Source of the DNA: Rhodothermales bacterium
GTDB taxonomy: Bacteria > Bacteroidota > Rhodothermia > Rhodothermales > JAHQVL01
Reading direction: 5' to 3'
Assembly (NCBI GenBank): GCA_041391505.1
Contig: JAWKNW010000012.1
Location: 62,001-126,000 of the forward strand
DNA length: 64,000 nucleotides
Program-made: the position numbers and the translations under genes
In this document: piece by piece, positions 33,751 through 42,746 of the stretch
Layout: each line of letters begins with the position of its first letter
How positions within the stretch are numbered: the first letter of the stretch is position 1
The notes under the pieces: model-generated
The model's database searches: none
What the model was told of the DNA's origin: nothing
Seen by the model: only the letters and a program-made list of their open reading frames with translations

Positions 33751-36564
33751 TTACTTCAACAACGTCATCCGCTTGGTGATGGCGACGCTGCCGGCTTTGA
33801 TCGTGTAGAGGTAGATGCCGGCGCTGAGGTTGCTCGCGTTGAAGGAGACCTGGTAGCGGCCGGCCTCATGGTGACCGGTAGCCAGCGTGGCCACTTCCTG
33901 TCCGAGCATGTTGAACACCTTGACCGTCACGTCCGACGCCTCAGGCACCGCGTAGGCGATGATGGTCGTCGGGTTGAACGGGTTCGGGTAGTTCTGCGCC
34001 AGGTCGAAGTCGACCGGCAGATCGGACTGCAGGTTCAACACGTCCTTGCCGATGGCGATCGATTTCGCGGCAGGGGCGGCGCCGGCGCAATCCCATGCGG
34101 CGTTTTCGTTCTGGCCGGCGTCGTAGGTGAGCGCACCCGTTACGTCGTCGACGCAGAAGTTAACCACCGCATTCTTGGACAGCCCGGTGCCCGCCTGGAT
34201 GATGGCGACACCGTTCGCATCCGTGACCGCGCTACCCGTGGCGACGAGATCGCCCGAGAACGTACCCGCTACGGTCGCGTTGGCGACAGGCACTTCGTTT
34301 TCATCATAGACGGTGATCGTCGCCTGGCCGACGCGATTGCGGTTGGCATCGCGCGTGACCGTCGTCACGAGATCGTGGACGTGCATGAAGTCGCCCGGGG
34401 GAGGCGGTTCACCACAGGCAAATGCTGCGGACTCGTTCTGGGCCGGATCGTACGTAAGCGAACCCGCCACAGTATCCACGCAGAAGTTGACGACCGAATT
34501 CCTGTTCACGGCGCCGCCCAACTGAATCACGGCAACACCGCTCGAGTTGGTGACAGCGCTGCTGCTGCCGGATAGATCGCCCGAGAACGTTCCATTGACG
34601 GTCGCATTGGCGACAGGGCTTTCGTTCTCATCAAAGATGGTTACCGTAGCCTGTCCGACGGGAGCGCCACCCGATTTGACAACCGCCGTAACGATCGTTT
34701 CGACGTGCATCGTTCCCGTCGTGGTGCCGTCGTTTACGGTAACCGTCTTGCTCGTCGTACCCGTGGCGCCCTGATCGTCCGTCACCGTGAGGCCGACCGT
34801 GTAGGTGCCGTTGGCTCCGTACGCGTGGCTCGGGTTCTGGGCCGTTGAGGTGCCGCCGTCGCCGAACGTCCAGCTCCAGGACACGACGCTGCCGTCGGCG
34901 TCCGAGCTGGTGTCGGTGAAGTCGCAGCTCAGCAGCGTACAGGACGACGTGAAGCTCGCAACCGGATTGATGTTACCCGTGCCCCCACCGCCGAGGTTGA
35001 ACGACGCGATGCGGGTGTTGAAGTCGAAGCTTCCCGTGGCCGCATAATATTCGGTCGTAAACCAGAACGAGTTGTTATCGCTCGGGTCGACGGACATCAT
35101 GCTGTAGTCGCCCCAGCGGCTGGAGGAGCCCGTCTGTACGCCGCCGCCGGCGTGCAGCAAGGTTTCGGCCACGTTCATGACACCGGTGCCGCTCTGGTCA
35201 GCCGTCTGCCCCGTCATGTAGATGGACGGAAACATCGAGCTGCCGGAGCGCGAATAGCCGAGCGCGATATCGCCGGCGGCGTTGATCGCGATCGAACCCA
35301 TCCAGCGGTCGTCGGAGTCCGGGCTGTAGGTGCCGGACTGGTAAAGCGTCCAGTTGCCGGTGGTTTTACGGAACTCGTACCAGCGAACACCGAGAACGCC
35401 GGGGCTCACTTCCACCGTATGGTTGGATACCATCGACAGGTGCGTGCCAAAATCACGCACATTGAGGCGGTGCATGGTGAAGAAGGGCAGTGCGGCCAGC
35501 GTTTCACCAGGAGAAGGCTGCGTAGCGTTCGGTGTAACACCGTCGAACGCAGGGACGGAAACGCCGGCGATGCTGTTGAGAGTAGCCGCACCAGGGTTGT
35601 TCCAGTCAACATTCAGCTCCCAGAGTTCGAAGGTCGAGTTGCCATCGTCGCCGTGTCCGCCGAAGATCACCGGGCCGGAAATGGGCGCATCGGAATCACC
35701 GGCGAGGCGACCATCCGCGCTCAAACCGAACGCGTTGGCGAAGCGGACCATGGTGGCCGGCTGACCGTTGAGCATCGCGTCGCGATCCATGACGACGGCG
35801 CTCTGGCCGGCGAAGGAGGCGCCATTCGCGAAGTCGCGCGTGGTCATGGTATAACTGTCGCCCCAGATGCCGAGCTTCGGATAGTCGGGGAAATCCGTTC
35901 CGAAATTGAACTCGTACTGGTTGTAGGCGCCCGTGGGGTCGGCGGTCTGCGAGATGGCGATACACATGGAGTAGGGAGAAGCCGTGACCGCGAACTGGCT
36001 GACGAGCCAGCGATCGGCGCTTTCGTCGTAAAGGACGACGGGGTCGCCATCGTTGTTGGCTTCGCAGTCGCCGCCCAGGCCCTGGAAATACAGGTTGCCG
36101 GCGAACGGTCCCATGATCGTGTTGCCGTTTTTGTCGAAGATCTCCGACACCAGGTTGATCCACTGAACGTAGTGGTTCGGGCCTACGTCGCCGTCGGTAT
36201 CCGGGGGAACGATACGAAAGCCCAGGAGGGCGGAGTTATCGTCGTCGTTCGAGCCGTCGAAGCTGACGCCCAGGGTGGGAGCCAGCGGGCCGGCTTGCGT
36301 TTGCAGCACCGGATCAAGGAATCCAGCAGACTGGTCGCTCGCATTCGTGCGTGGGGTGCCGAACTTGGTAAATTTGTTCGGAATCGCGAACGGGACCCGT
36401 CCAGACAGGGACGCGTCAGGTACGCGCATTTCGCGCAGGGGTATAGACGAATGGTGACGGGAAGACTGGACGACGGTCGGTCCTTCCTGGGCCATCGCAT
36501 CGGTACCCACCACCATGAAGGCCGCTATCAAGAAGCCCAGAATAATCGTAGAGAATCGATTCAT
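33751..36564 (-). CDS. T9SS cargo protein 1: PKD domain, two Ig-like modules, type A sorting tail
   Basis: 937 aa. Signal peptide 1-25 (FSTIILGFLIAAFMVVGTDAMAQ). Residues ~90-530 are a conserved extracellular domain shared with the next two genes (PDTDGDVGPNHYVQWIN, FPDYPKLGIWGDSYTMTTRDF, WMGSIAINAAGDIALGYSRS), probably a beta-propeller. PKD domain at about 533-612 (SWTFGDGGTSTAQNPSH, VGLTVTD). Two similar ~100-residue Ig-like modules follow at 619-718 and 726-828 (GQATVTIFDENE; GQATITVYDENE), each with a Cys pair. The T9SS type A tail is at 853-937 (FDLAQNYPNPFNP then KVFNMLGQEVATL, SAGIYLYTIKAG). Exported by T9SS and likely surface-attached or released. Catalytic activity is not recognisable. 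Promoter at 36768-36796. Confidence 0.9.
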   Translation of the reverse strand: MNRFSTIILGFLIAAFMVVGTDAMAQEGPTVVQSSRHHSSIPLREMRVPDASLSGRVPFAIPNKFTKFGTPRTNASDQSAGFLDPVLQTQAGPLAPTLGVSFDGSNDDDNSALLGFRIVPPDTDGDVGPNHYVQWINLVSEIFDKNGNTIMGPFAGNLYFQGLGGDCEANNDGDPVVLYDESADRWLVSQFAVTASPYSMCIAISQTADPTGAYNQYEFNFGTDFPDYPKLGIWGDSYTMTTRDFANGASFAGQSAVVMDRDAMLNGQPATMVRFANAFGLSADGRLAGDSDAPISGPVIFGGHGDDGNSTFELWELNVDWNNPGAATLNSIAGVSVPAFDGVTPNATQPSPGETLAALPFFTMHRLNVRDFGTHLSMVSNHTVEVSPGVLGVRWYEFRKTTGNWTLYQSGTYSPDSDDRWMGSIAINAAGDIALGYSRSGSSMFPSIYMTGQTADQSGTGVMNVAETLLHAGGGVQTGSSSRWGDYSMMSVDPSDNNSFWFTTEYYAATGSFDFNTRIASFNLGGGGTGNINPVASFTSSCTLLSCDFTDTSSDADGSVVSWSWTFGDGGTSTAQNPSHAYGANGTYTVGLTVTDDQGATGTTSKTVTVNDGTTTGTMHVETIVTAVVKSGGAPVGQATVTIFDENESPVANATVNGTFSGDLSGSSSAVTNSSGVAVIQLGGAVNRNSVVNFCVDTVAGSLTYDPAQNESAAFACGEPPPPGDFMHVHDLVTTVTRDANRNRVGQATITVYDENEVPVANATVAGTFSGDLVATGSAVTDANGVAIIQAGTGLSKNAVVNFCVDDVTGALTYDAGQNENAAWDCAGAAPAAKSIAIGKDVLNLQSDLPVDFDLAQNYPNPFNPTTIIAYAVPEASDVTVKVFNMLGQEVATLATGHHEAGRYQVSFNASNLSAGIYLYTIKAGSVAITKRMTLLK

Positions 36565-36606
36565 GTAGATCTCTTCGTTGGATGAATAAAATGAATGCAG
36601 GTTGCA

Positions 36607-36627
36607 CAGGGCTAATAAATAGCCCTG
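36607..36627 (-). promoter_or_regulatory. Perfect hairpin in the leader of T9SS cargo gene 1
   Basis: CAGGGCTA-ATAAA-TAGCCCTG: 8-bp perfect arms and a 5-nt loop, about 43 bp before the start codon, within the long predicted 5' leader. It could affect translation or mRNA stability. Not shared with the second paralogue. Confidence 0.4.
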
Positions 36628-36767
36628 CTGAAGCCCGGCATACGAATAAAGGGGGGAAGACCTCGTCTGAACGAAGACGAGTCCGAAGGGGAGTGGCTAA
36701 GAAATGATTGGGGCTGACAGAATCGCGAAGGTCATGGACCTCACAGATGCTATTCCTAGCGCAAAAC

Positions 36768-36796
36768 ATTGTAAAGAAATGTTTAAGACAAGACAA
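36768..36796 (-). promoter_or_regulatory. Sigma-70-type promoter of T9SS cargo gene 1
   Basis: On the minus strand: -35 TTGTCT (36796-36791), 17-bp spacer, -10 TACAAT (36773-36768). The same arrangement with the same -10 stands upstream of the paralogue (39744-39772). It predicts a leader of about 200 nt. A perfect 12-bp palindrome GCCAAATTTGGC at 36804-36815 lies 7 bp upstream of the -35. Confidence 0.6.
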
Positions 36797-36943
36797 CAGA
36801 CCGGCCAAATTTGGCGGCGTTTCACAGGAGGCTCCCCGATGAAAGCGCCAAACTGGCCATTCGTCGCACACCATATGGAAGCATTCCGTGCGCCTTGGAG
36901 TGCGTCGCCTGGCGCATGCTCTTGCGCCATACGCTAAAGCCAG

Positions 36944-36974
36944 AAAGGGCGGACGCCATTGGCGCCCGCCCTTC
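36944..36974 (-). terminator. Terminator-like hairpin after T9SS cargo gene 2
   Basis: GC-rich stem (AAAGGGCGG-CGCC / GGCG-CCGCCCTT, 3-nt loop, one mismatch) about 70 bp past the stop of the 37043-39541 gene. It is nearly the same sequence as the hairpins at 33650 and 39921. The trailing T-tract is short, so termination strength is uncertain. Confidence 0.6.
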
Positions 36975-37042
36975 TAAACCATGTCATGGTCGGCATCGAG
37001 AGGCAAGATGTTGCGTCTCCACGCCGTCCGCGCAGGATCCGG

Positions 37043-39541
37043 TTACTTCAGCAGCGTCATCCGCTTGGTGATGGCGACGTTGCCCGCTTTGATCGTGTAG
37101 ATGTAGATGCCTGCACTGAGGTTGTTCGCGTTGAACGCGACCTCGTAGTGGCCGGCATTGTGGTAGCCCGACGCCAGGGTAGCGACTTCCTGACCGAGCA
37201 TGTTGAACACCTGGACCGTTACGTCCGACGCTTCAGGCACCGAGTAGCCGATGATCGTCGTCGGGTTGAACGGGTTCGGGTAGTTCTGCGCGAGGTCGAA
37301 GTCGACCGGCAGGTCGGACTGGAGCTTCAGGTTGTCCTGGGCATCCGCGAAGGAGCCGGCGATCGGAGCCACGCCGCCGCAATCCCACGAGGGGTTGCCG
37401 TTCGCGTTCGGATCGTAGGTATAACCCGTCGCAACGACGTTGCTGACGCAGAACTGCAGCGAGCTGAGCTGCGCTTTCGGGAACGAGCTGGACGAGATGA
37501 TCGTCGCGCGGCCTTTGTTGTTGGTCGTCGCCGATTTCGTCTCCGAGATCGGGCCCGAGAACACGCCCGTCACCGTAGCGCTGCCGACCGTCTGGCCGTT
37601 TTCGTTCACGACGGTCACGTTGGCTTTACCGAAGTAGTTGCCGCCGCCGGCATTCTGCTTGCCCAGGGTGAGGGCCGAGATGTGTACCGTCGGGCCGCCC
37701 GTGCCGCCGCCCGTCACCGTCACGCTCTGCGAGGTCGAGCCGGTAGCGCCTTCGTTGTCCGTCACCGTGAGGCCGACGGTGTAGGTGCCGGCCGCCGCGT
37801 AGGTGTGGCTCGGGTTCTGCGCCGTCGAGGTGCCGCCGTCGCCGAACGTCCAGCTGCGGGACGCGATGCTGCCATCGGAGTCCGAGCTGGTGTCGGTGAA
37901 GTTGCAGACGAGGTCGGTGCAGGATGTCGTGAAGCTGGCGACCGGCGGGTTGTTGCCGGTGCCGCCGCCGCCGCCGAGGTTGAACGACGTGATGCGGGTG
38001 TTGAAGTCGAAGCTGCCCGTGGCCGCGTAGTACTCGGTCGTGTACCAGAACGACGCGTTGTCGGTCGGGTCGACGGACATCATGCTGTAGTCGCCCCAGC
38101 GGCTGGCGCCGCTCTGTGCGCCGGTGCCGGCGTGCAGGAGGGTTTCAGCCACGTTCATGACGCCCGTGCCGCTCTGATCGGCCGTCTGGCCGGTCATGTA
38201 GATCGACGGGAACATCGTGCTGCTCGAACGGGAGTAGCCGAGGGCGATGTCGCCGTTGGCGTTGATCGCGATCGAGCCCATCCAGCGGTCGTCCGAGTCG
38301 GGGCTGTAGGTGCCCGACTGGTAGAGCGTCCAGTTGCCGCCCGTGTTGCGGAACTCGTACCAGCGGACGCCGATGACGCCGGTGGTGACTTCAACAGAGT
38401 GGTTGGCGACCATCGATTTGTGCGTGCCGAAGTCGCGCACGTTGAGGCGGTGCATCGTGAAGTTCGACAGGTCGTCGAGCACCTGGCCGTTCGGCTGGTT
38501 GGCCGAGGGAACGATGTCGTCGAATGCCGGAACGGTCACGCCCGGGATGCTGGCGAAGGTCGCCGCGCCGGGGTTGTTCCAGTCGATCGTGAGCTGCCAG
38601 AGTTCGATGGTCGTGTTGCCATCGGCGCCGTGGCCGCCGAAGATGACCGGGCCGCTGATCGGCGCGTCGGAGTCTCCCGAGAGGTAGCCGTCTTTCGTGA
38701 TGCCGAAGGCGTTCTTGAAGCGAACCATGGTAGCCGGGTTGCCGGCGAGCATGGCGGTACGATCGAGGACGATGGCGCTCTGACCACCGAACGAGGCGCC
38801 GTTGGTGAAGTCACGCGTGGTCATCGTGTAGCTGTCGCCCCAGATGCCGAGCTTCGGGTAGTCCGGGAAGTCCGTCCCGAAACCGAATTCATAGCGGTTG
38901 TAGGAGCCGGTCGGATCCGGGGTCGTCGAGATGGCGATACACATCGAGTACGGCGAGGCGCTCACGGAGAACTGGCTGACGAGCCAGCGGTCGGCGGCTT
39001 CGTCGTACAGCACCACCGGGTCGCCGTCGTTGTCCGCCTCGCAGTCGCCACCCATACCCTGGAAGTAGATGTTGCCGGCTACGGGGCCGAGCAGGGTGTT
39101 GCCGTTGCGGTCGAAGATCTCGGTCACCGAGTTGATCCACTGGACGTAGTGGTTCGGCCCTACGTCGCCGTCGGTATCCGGCGGAACGACGCGGAAGCCG
39201 AGGATGGCCGAGTTGTCGTCGTCGCTGGAGCCGTCGAAGCTGACGCCGAGGGTCGGCGCGAGCGTGCCGGCCTGCGTTTGCAGCATGGGGTCGACAAAGT
39301 CGCTGGCCTTGTCAACCAGGTTGCCGGCCGGCCGGCCGAACTTGGTCAGCTTGTTCGGGATGGCGAAGGGAGCGCGGCCGGACTGGGCGGCCACGGGCGC
39401 GCGCATTTCGCGCAGGGGTATGGAGGTGTCGTGACGGACGGCCTGGACGATTTCCGGGGCGTCCTGTCCCAGCGCTTCTGTGCCGGTTACCATGAAGGCA
39501 ACTATCAAGAAGCCCAAAACAGCTGTAGAGAATCGATTCAT
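37043..39541 (-). CDS. T9SS cargo protein 2: PKD domain, one divergent module, type A sorting tail
   Basis: 832 aa paralogue of the preceding protein. Signal peptide at the N-terminus (FSTAVLGFLIVAFMVTGTEALGQ). The ~440-residue shared domain, PKD domain (SWTFGDGGTSTAQNPSHTY) and tail (FDLAQNYPNPFNPTT, VQVFNMLGQEVATL) are closely similar to those of cargo 1. Between PKD and tail there is only one module (VHISALTLGKQNAGGG, FGKANVTVVNENGQTV, GVFSGPISETKSATTN), different in sequence from those of cargo 1; this accounts for the 105-residue length difference. Exported by T9SS; role unknown. Promoter at 39744-39772. Confidence 0.9.
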   Translation of the reverse strand: MNRFSTAVLGFLIVAFMVTGTEALGQDAPEIVQAVRHDTSIPLREMRAPVAAQSGRAPFAIPNKLTKFGRPAGNLVDKASDFVDPMLQTQAGTLAPTLGVSFDGSSDDDNSAILGFRVVPPDTDGDVGPNHYVQWINSVTEIFDRNGNTLLGPVAGNIYFQGMGGDCEADNDGDPVVLYDEAADRWLVSQFSVSASPYSMCIAISTTPDPTGSYNRYEFGFGTDFPDYPKLGIWGDSYTMTTRDFTNGASFGGQSAIVLDRTAMLAGNPATMVRFKNAFGITKDGYLSGDSDAPISGPVIFGGHGADGNTTIELWQLTIDWNNPGAATFASIPGVTVPAFDDIVPSANQPNGQVLDDLSNFTMHRLNVRDFGTHKSMVANHSVEVTTGVIGVRWYEFRNTGGNWTLYQSGTYSPDSDDRWMGSIAINANGDIALGYSRSSSTMFPSIYMTGQTADQSGTGVMNVAETLLHAGTGAQSGASRWGDYSMMSVDPTDNASFWYTTEYYAATGSFDFNTRITSFNLGGGGGTGNNPPVASFTTSCTDLVCNFTDTSSDSDGSIASRSWTFGDGGTSTAQNPSHTYAAAGTYTVGLTVTDNEGATGSTSQSVTVTGGGTGGPTVHISALTLGKQNAGGGNYFGKANVTVVNENGQTVGSATVTGVFSGPISETKSATTNNKGRATIISSSSFPKAQLSSLQFCVSNVVATGYTYDPNANGNPSWDCGGVAPIAGSFADAQDNLKLQSDLPVDFDLAQNYPNPFNPTTIIGYSVPEASDVTVQVFNMLGQEVATLASGYHNAGHYEVAFNANNLSAGIYIYTIKAGNVAITKRMTLLK

Positions 39542-39743
39542 ACAGATCTCGTTTATGGATGGAGTAAACCCCTGAAGGCCGGAAACGCCAAAAAATAGGA
39601 AGCACTGCCGCTACCGGCATCCAAAGAACGGGGGGAGAAGAACCCGAATAACGAAGCGAGTGCGAGGGGCTGCTCGGCTGAGAATTGACTGGGGCAGAGC
39701 CGATTGGTCAAAGACCTCGCATGGGGTATTCCGGGCGGATCAG

Positions 39744-39772
39744 ATTGTAAAGAAAAGTTTAAGTCAAGGCAA
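39744..39772 (-). promoter_or_regulatory. Sigma-70-type promoter of T9SS cargo gene 2
   Basis: On the minus strand: -35 TTGCCT (39772-39767), 17-bp spacer, -10 TACAAT (39749-39744), about 203 nt before the start codon. The surrounding ~120 bp aligns with the region upstream of cargo gene 1, including the spacer core CTTAAAC, so the promoter was duplicated with the gene and kept. Confidence 0.6.
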
Positions 39773-39789
39773 TAGAGCCGCCCCACATA

Positions 39790-39830
39790 AAAAGCGCTTT
39801 TCTGCCGGCGCATATCCGAAAGCGCTTTTC
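39790..39830. promoter_or_regulatory. Tandem palindromes AAAAGCGCTTTT / AAAGCGCTTT
   Basis: A perfect 12-bp palindrome at 39790-39801 and a second near-identical one at 39818-39830, centres 28 bp apart, 18-58 bp upstream of the cargo gene 2 -35 box. The CG-centred form resembles LacI/CcpA-type operators. The position suggests an activator or looping site; this is inference. Confidence 0.4.
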
Positions 39831-39920
39831 TTTCCCGGGTCGCGCGCCAGATCGGAAGCGTCCGATGAGCCACGGATTGCGTCGGATGGCGCATGCCCAT
39901 GCGCCGGCGCTAAACGCACG

Positions 39921-39951
39921 AAGGGGCGGACGCCGTCGGCGCCCGCCCCTT
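39921..39951 (-). terminator. Terminator-like hairpin after T9SS cargo gene 3
   Basis: AAGGGGCGGACGCC-GTC-GGCGCCCGCCCCTT, 14-bp arms with one mismatch, 24 bp past the stop of the 39975-42476 gene. A second hairpin (GGCGCATG-CCC-ATGCGCC) lies just beyond at about 39887-39904. Confidence 0.65.
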
Positions 39952-39974
39952 CCACAGATCGTTCGATCCGTCGG

Positions 39975-42476
39975 TTATTTCAACAGCGTCATCCGCTTGG
40001 TGATGGCGATGTTGCCCGTCTTGATCGTGTAGATATAGATGCCCGCGCTGAGGTTGTTCGCGTTGAACGCGACCTCGTAGCGGCCAGCCGTGTGGTAGCC
40101 CGATGCCAGGGTAGCGACTTCCTGGCCGAGCATGTTGAACACCTGGACCGTCACGTCCGACGCCTCAGGCACCGAGTAGCCGATGATCGTCGTCGGGTTG
40201 AACGGGTTCGGGTAGTTCTGCGCGAGGTCGAAGTCGGCCGGCGTCTCGTCGAGCGCGTCGAAACGGTCGCTGGCGGCGATGCCCGGGGCAGCCGTCACGC
40301 CGGAGCAATCGAACGCCGCATCCGGGTTGTCGGCCGGCTCGTACGTGAGCCCGCCGCCGGTGACGTCCGTCACGCAGAAGAACGTTTCGTTGAGGATGCG
40401 GCGGCGGCTGCCGTTGGTATCCGACACGAATACCGCGTCGCCGTTGCCGTCGGTGAGTTCGGGGCCCTTGCCGGTTTCGGTGATGAACCCGTAGAACTCG
40501 CCCGTAACCGATACGCCGGGAACGACGTTGCCGTCGGCGTCGACGACGTTCACCGTCGCTTCAGCGAAGCGGCCGCGTTCGCCCGTCTTGCGGATGGCGT
40601 CGATCAGGATGCTCGCGATGTGCATCGTCGCCGTGACGGTGCCGTCGTTGACGGTGACCGACTGGCTGGTCGAGGCCGTGGCGCCCAGGTCGTCCGTCAC
40701 CGTGAGGCCCACCGTGTACGTGCCGTTGGCCGCGTAGGCGTGGGTCGGGTTCTGGGCCGTCGAGGTGCCGCCGTCGCCGAAGGTCCAGCTCCAGGAGACG
40801 ATGCTGCCGTCGGCATCCGCGCTGGCGTCGGTGAAGTCGCAGCTCAGGAGCGTACAGGACGACGTGAAGCTGGCCACCGGCGGGATGTTGCCCGTGCCGC
40901 CGCCGCCGAGATCGAACGACGCAATGCGCGTGTTGAAGTCGAAGCTGCCCGTGGCCGCGTAGTACTCGGTCGTGTACCAGAACCGACCGTCGACCGGGTC
41001 GACCGACATCATGCTGTAGTCGCCCCAGCGGCTGGCGCCGCTCTGCGAGCCGCCGCCGGCGTGCAGGAGGGTTTCTTCGACGTTCATGATGCCCGTGCCG
41101 CTCTGATCGGCCGTCTGGCCGGTCATGTAGATCGACGGGAACATGGCGCTGCTCGAACGGGAGTAGCCGAGGGCGATGTCGCCGTTGGCGTTGATCGCGA
41201 TCGAGCCCATCCAGCGGTCGTCCGTGTCCGGGCTGTAGGTGCCCGACTGGTGCAGCGTCCAGTTGCCGCCCGTGTTGCGGAACTCGTACCAGCGGATGCC
41301 GGCCGTGTTGGCAGTCGTTTCCACGGTGTGGTTCGAGACCATCGACGTGTGACCGCCGAAGTCGCGCACCTGGAGGCGGTGCATCGTGAAGAACGAGTGG
41401 TCGTCGAGCACCTGGCCGTTCGGCTGGTTGACCGACGGCACGACGCCGTCGTACGTCGGGATGGTCACGCCCGGGATGCTGGCGAAGGTCGCCGCGCCGG
41501 GGTTGTTCCAGTCGACATCGAGCTGCCACAGTTCGAACGTGGTATTGCCGTCGTCGCCATGGCCGCCGAAGATCGCCGGGCCGGAGACGGCGCCGTCGGC
41601 ATCGGCCGGCAGGTAGCCGTCGATCGAGGTGCCGCCAAAGGCGTTCGGGAACCGCACCATGGTGGCCGGCTGGCCGTTCAGCATGGCGCTACGATCCATC
41701 GCCACCGCGCTCAGGCCCGAGAAGAAGGCGCCGTTGCCGCCGAAGTCGCGCGTGGTCATCGTGTAGCTGTCGCCCCAGATGCCGAGCTTCGGGTAGTCCG
41801 GGAAGTCGGTTCCGAAGTTGAATTCGTACTGGTTGTACGAACCCGTCGGATCCGGCGACGTCGAGACGGCCACGCACATCGAGAACGGGGACGCGGTCAC
41901 GGAGAACTGCGCGACGAGCCAGCGGTCCGCGGATTCGTCGTAGAGGACGATCGGGTCGCCGTCGTTGTCCGCCTCGCAGTCGCCGCCGAGGCCCTGGAAG
42001 TAGATGTTGCCCGCGACGGGGCCGAGCAGCGTGTTGCCGTTTTTGTCGAAGATCTCCGTGACGGAGTTGATCCACTGAACGTAGTGGTTCGGGCCAACGT
42101 CTCCGTCGGTATCCGGCGGAACGACGCGGAAGCCGAGAACGGCCGAGTTATCGTCGTCGCTGGAGCCGTCGAAGCTGGCGAAGAGATTGGGCGCGAGCGT
42201 CCCTCCCTGAACCTGCAGCACGGGATCCGTGAAGCCGGTCTTGTCCAACGCGTCGTTGCCCTTGACATCGATCTTGAAGCCCTTGTTGGGGATGGCGAAC
42301 GGCGCCCGCACCGCCTTGGCGGCGGACGGCATGTTCACCTGCCCGAGCGGGACCGATGTATTGTGGCGGGAAGCCTGGATCACTTCTCGGGGACCATCCT
42401 GGGCCAGGGCCTTGGAGCCCGGGACCATGGCCGTGGCTATGAGAAAGCCCAGCACAGCAGTAGAGAATCGATTCAT
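39975..42476 (-). CDS. T9SS cargo protein 3: PKD domain, one divergent module, type A sorting tail
   Basis: 833 aa, third paralogue of the tandem cluster. Signal peptide (FSTAVLGFLIATAMVPGSKALAQ), shared extracellular domain (PDTDGDVGPNHYVQWIN, FPDYPKLGIWGDSYTMTTRDF), PKD domain (SWSWTFGDGGTSTAQNPTHAY) and type A tail (FDLAQNYPNPFNPTT). The module between PKD and tail is unlike those of cargo 1 and 2 (MHIASILIDAIRKTGERGRFAEATVNVVDADGN region, then GEFYGFITETGKG, NETFFCVTDVTG). It probably shares localisation with its neighbours; binding partner unknown. The upstream region carries a G-rich repeat at 42570-42598. Confidence 0.9.
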   Translation of the reverse strand: MNRFSTAVLGFLIATAMVPGSKALAQDGPREVIQASRHNTSVPLGQVNMPSAAKAVRAPFAIPNKGFKIDVKGNDALDKTGFTDPVLQVQGGTLAPNLFASFDGSSDDDNSAVLGFRVVPPDTDGDVGPNHYVQWINSVTEIFDKNGNTLLGPVAGNIYFQGLGGDCEADNDGDPIVLYDESADRWLVAQFSVTASPFSMCVAVSTSPDPTGSYNQYEFNFGTDFPDYPKLGIWGDSYTMTTRDFGGNGAFFSGLSAVAMDRSAMLNGQPATMVRFPNAFGGTSIDGYLPADADGAVSGPAIFGGHGDDGNTTFELWQLDVDWNNPGAATFASIPGVTIPTYDGVVPSVNQPNGQVLDDHSFFTMHRLQVRDFGGHTSMVSNHTVETTANTAGIRWYEFRNTGGNWTLHQSGTYSPDTDDRWMGSIAINANGDIALGYSRSSSAMFPSIYMTGQTADQSGTGIMNVEETLLHAGGGSQSGASRWGDYSMMSVDPVDGRFWYTTEYYAATGSFDFNTRIASFDLGGGGTGNIPPVASFTSSCTLLSCDFTDASADADGSIVSWSWTFGDGGTSTAQNPTHAYAANGTYTVGLTVTDDLGATASTSQSVTVNDGTVTATMHIASILIDAIRKTGERGRFAEATVNVVDADGNVVPGVSVTGEFYGFITETGKGPELTDGNGDAVFVSDTNGSRRRILNETFFCVTDVTGGGLTYEPADNPDAAFDCSGVTAAPGIAASDRFDALDETPADFDLAQNYPNPFNPTTIIGYSVPEASDVTVQVFNMLGQEVATLASGYHTAGRYEVAFNANNLSAGIYIYTIKTGNIAITKRMTLLK

Positions 42477-42569
42477 AAACGTGTCTCCGTTAATGAGAAT
42501 GGAAAAAGATCCCCTTGGAGCGCCCGGCGACAGGCCTTCCTGGAGGAGGATCTTTAGCGGTACACGGAC

Positions 42570-42598
42570 GGGGGAGGGAGTGGGGGAGGGAGTGGGGG
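42570..42598 (+). repeat. G-rich direct repeat, potential G-quadruplex
   Basis: G5-A-G3-AGT repeated twice and followed by G5, all on the plus strand, about 95-120 bp upstream of the cargo gene 3 start. The plus strand is the template strand for that gene. Confidence 0.75.
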
Positions 42599-42746
42599 AT
42601 TTAGGAGGGGCTAATCAATAAACATTCCATAAAGCTAGGCCTGCTTATGGGGCAACAGAGGCGCCAATAGCGCCCCAGTCGATGGAACTATGGCGCAGAT
42701 TACCCGGGGTCGATACGTAAAACCCCGACTCGAAATGAGACACGTG

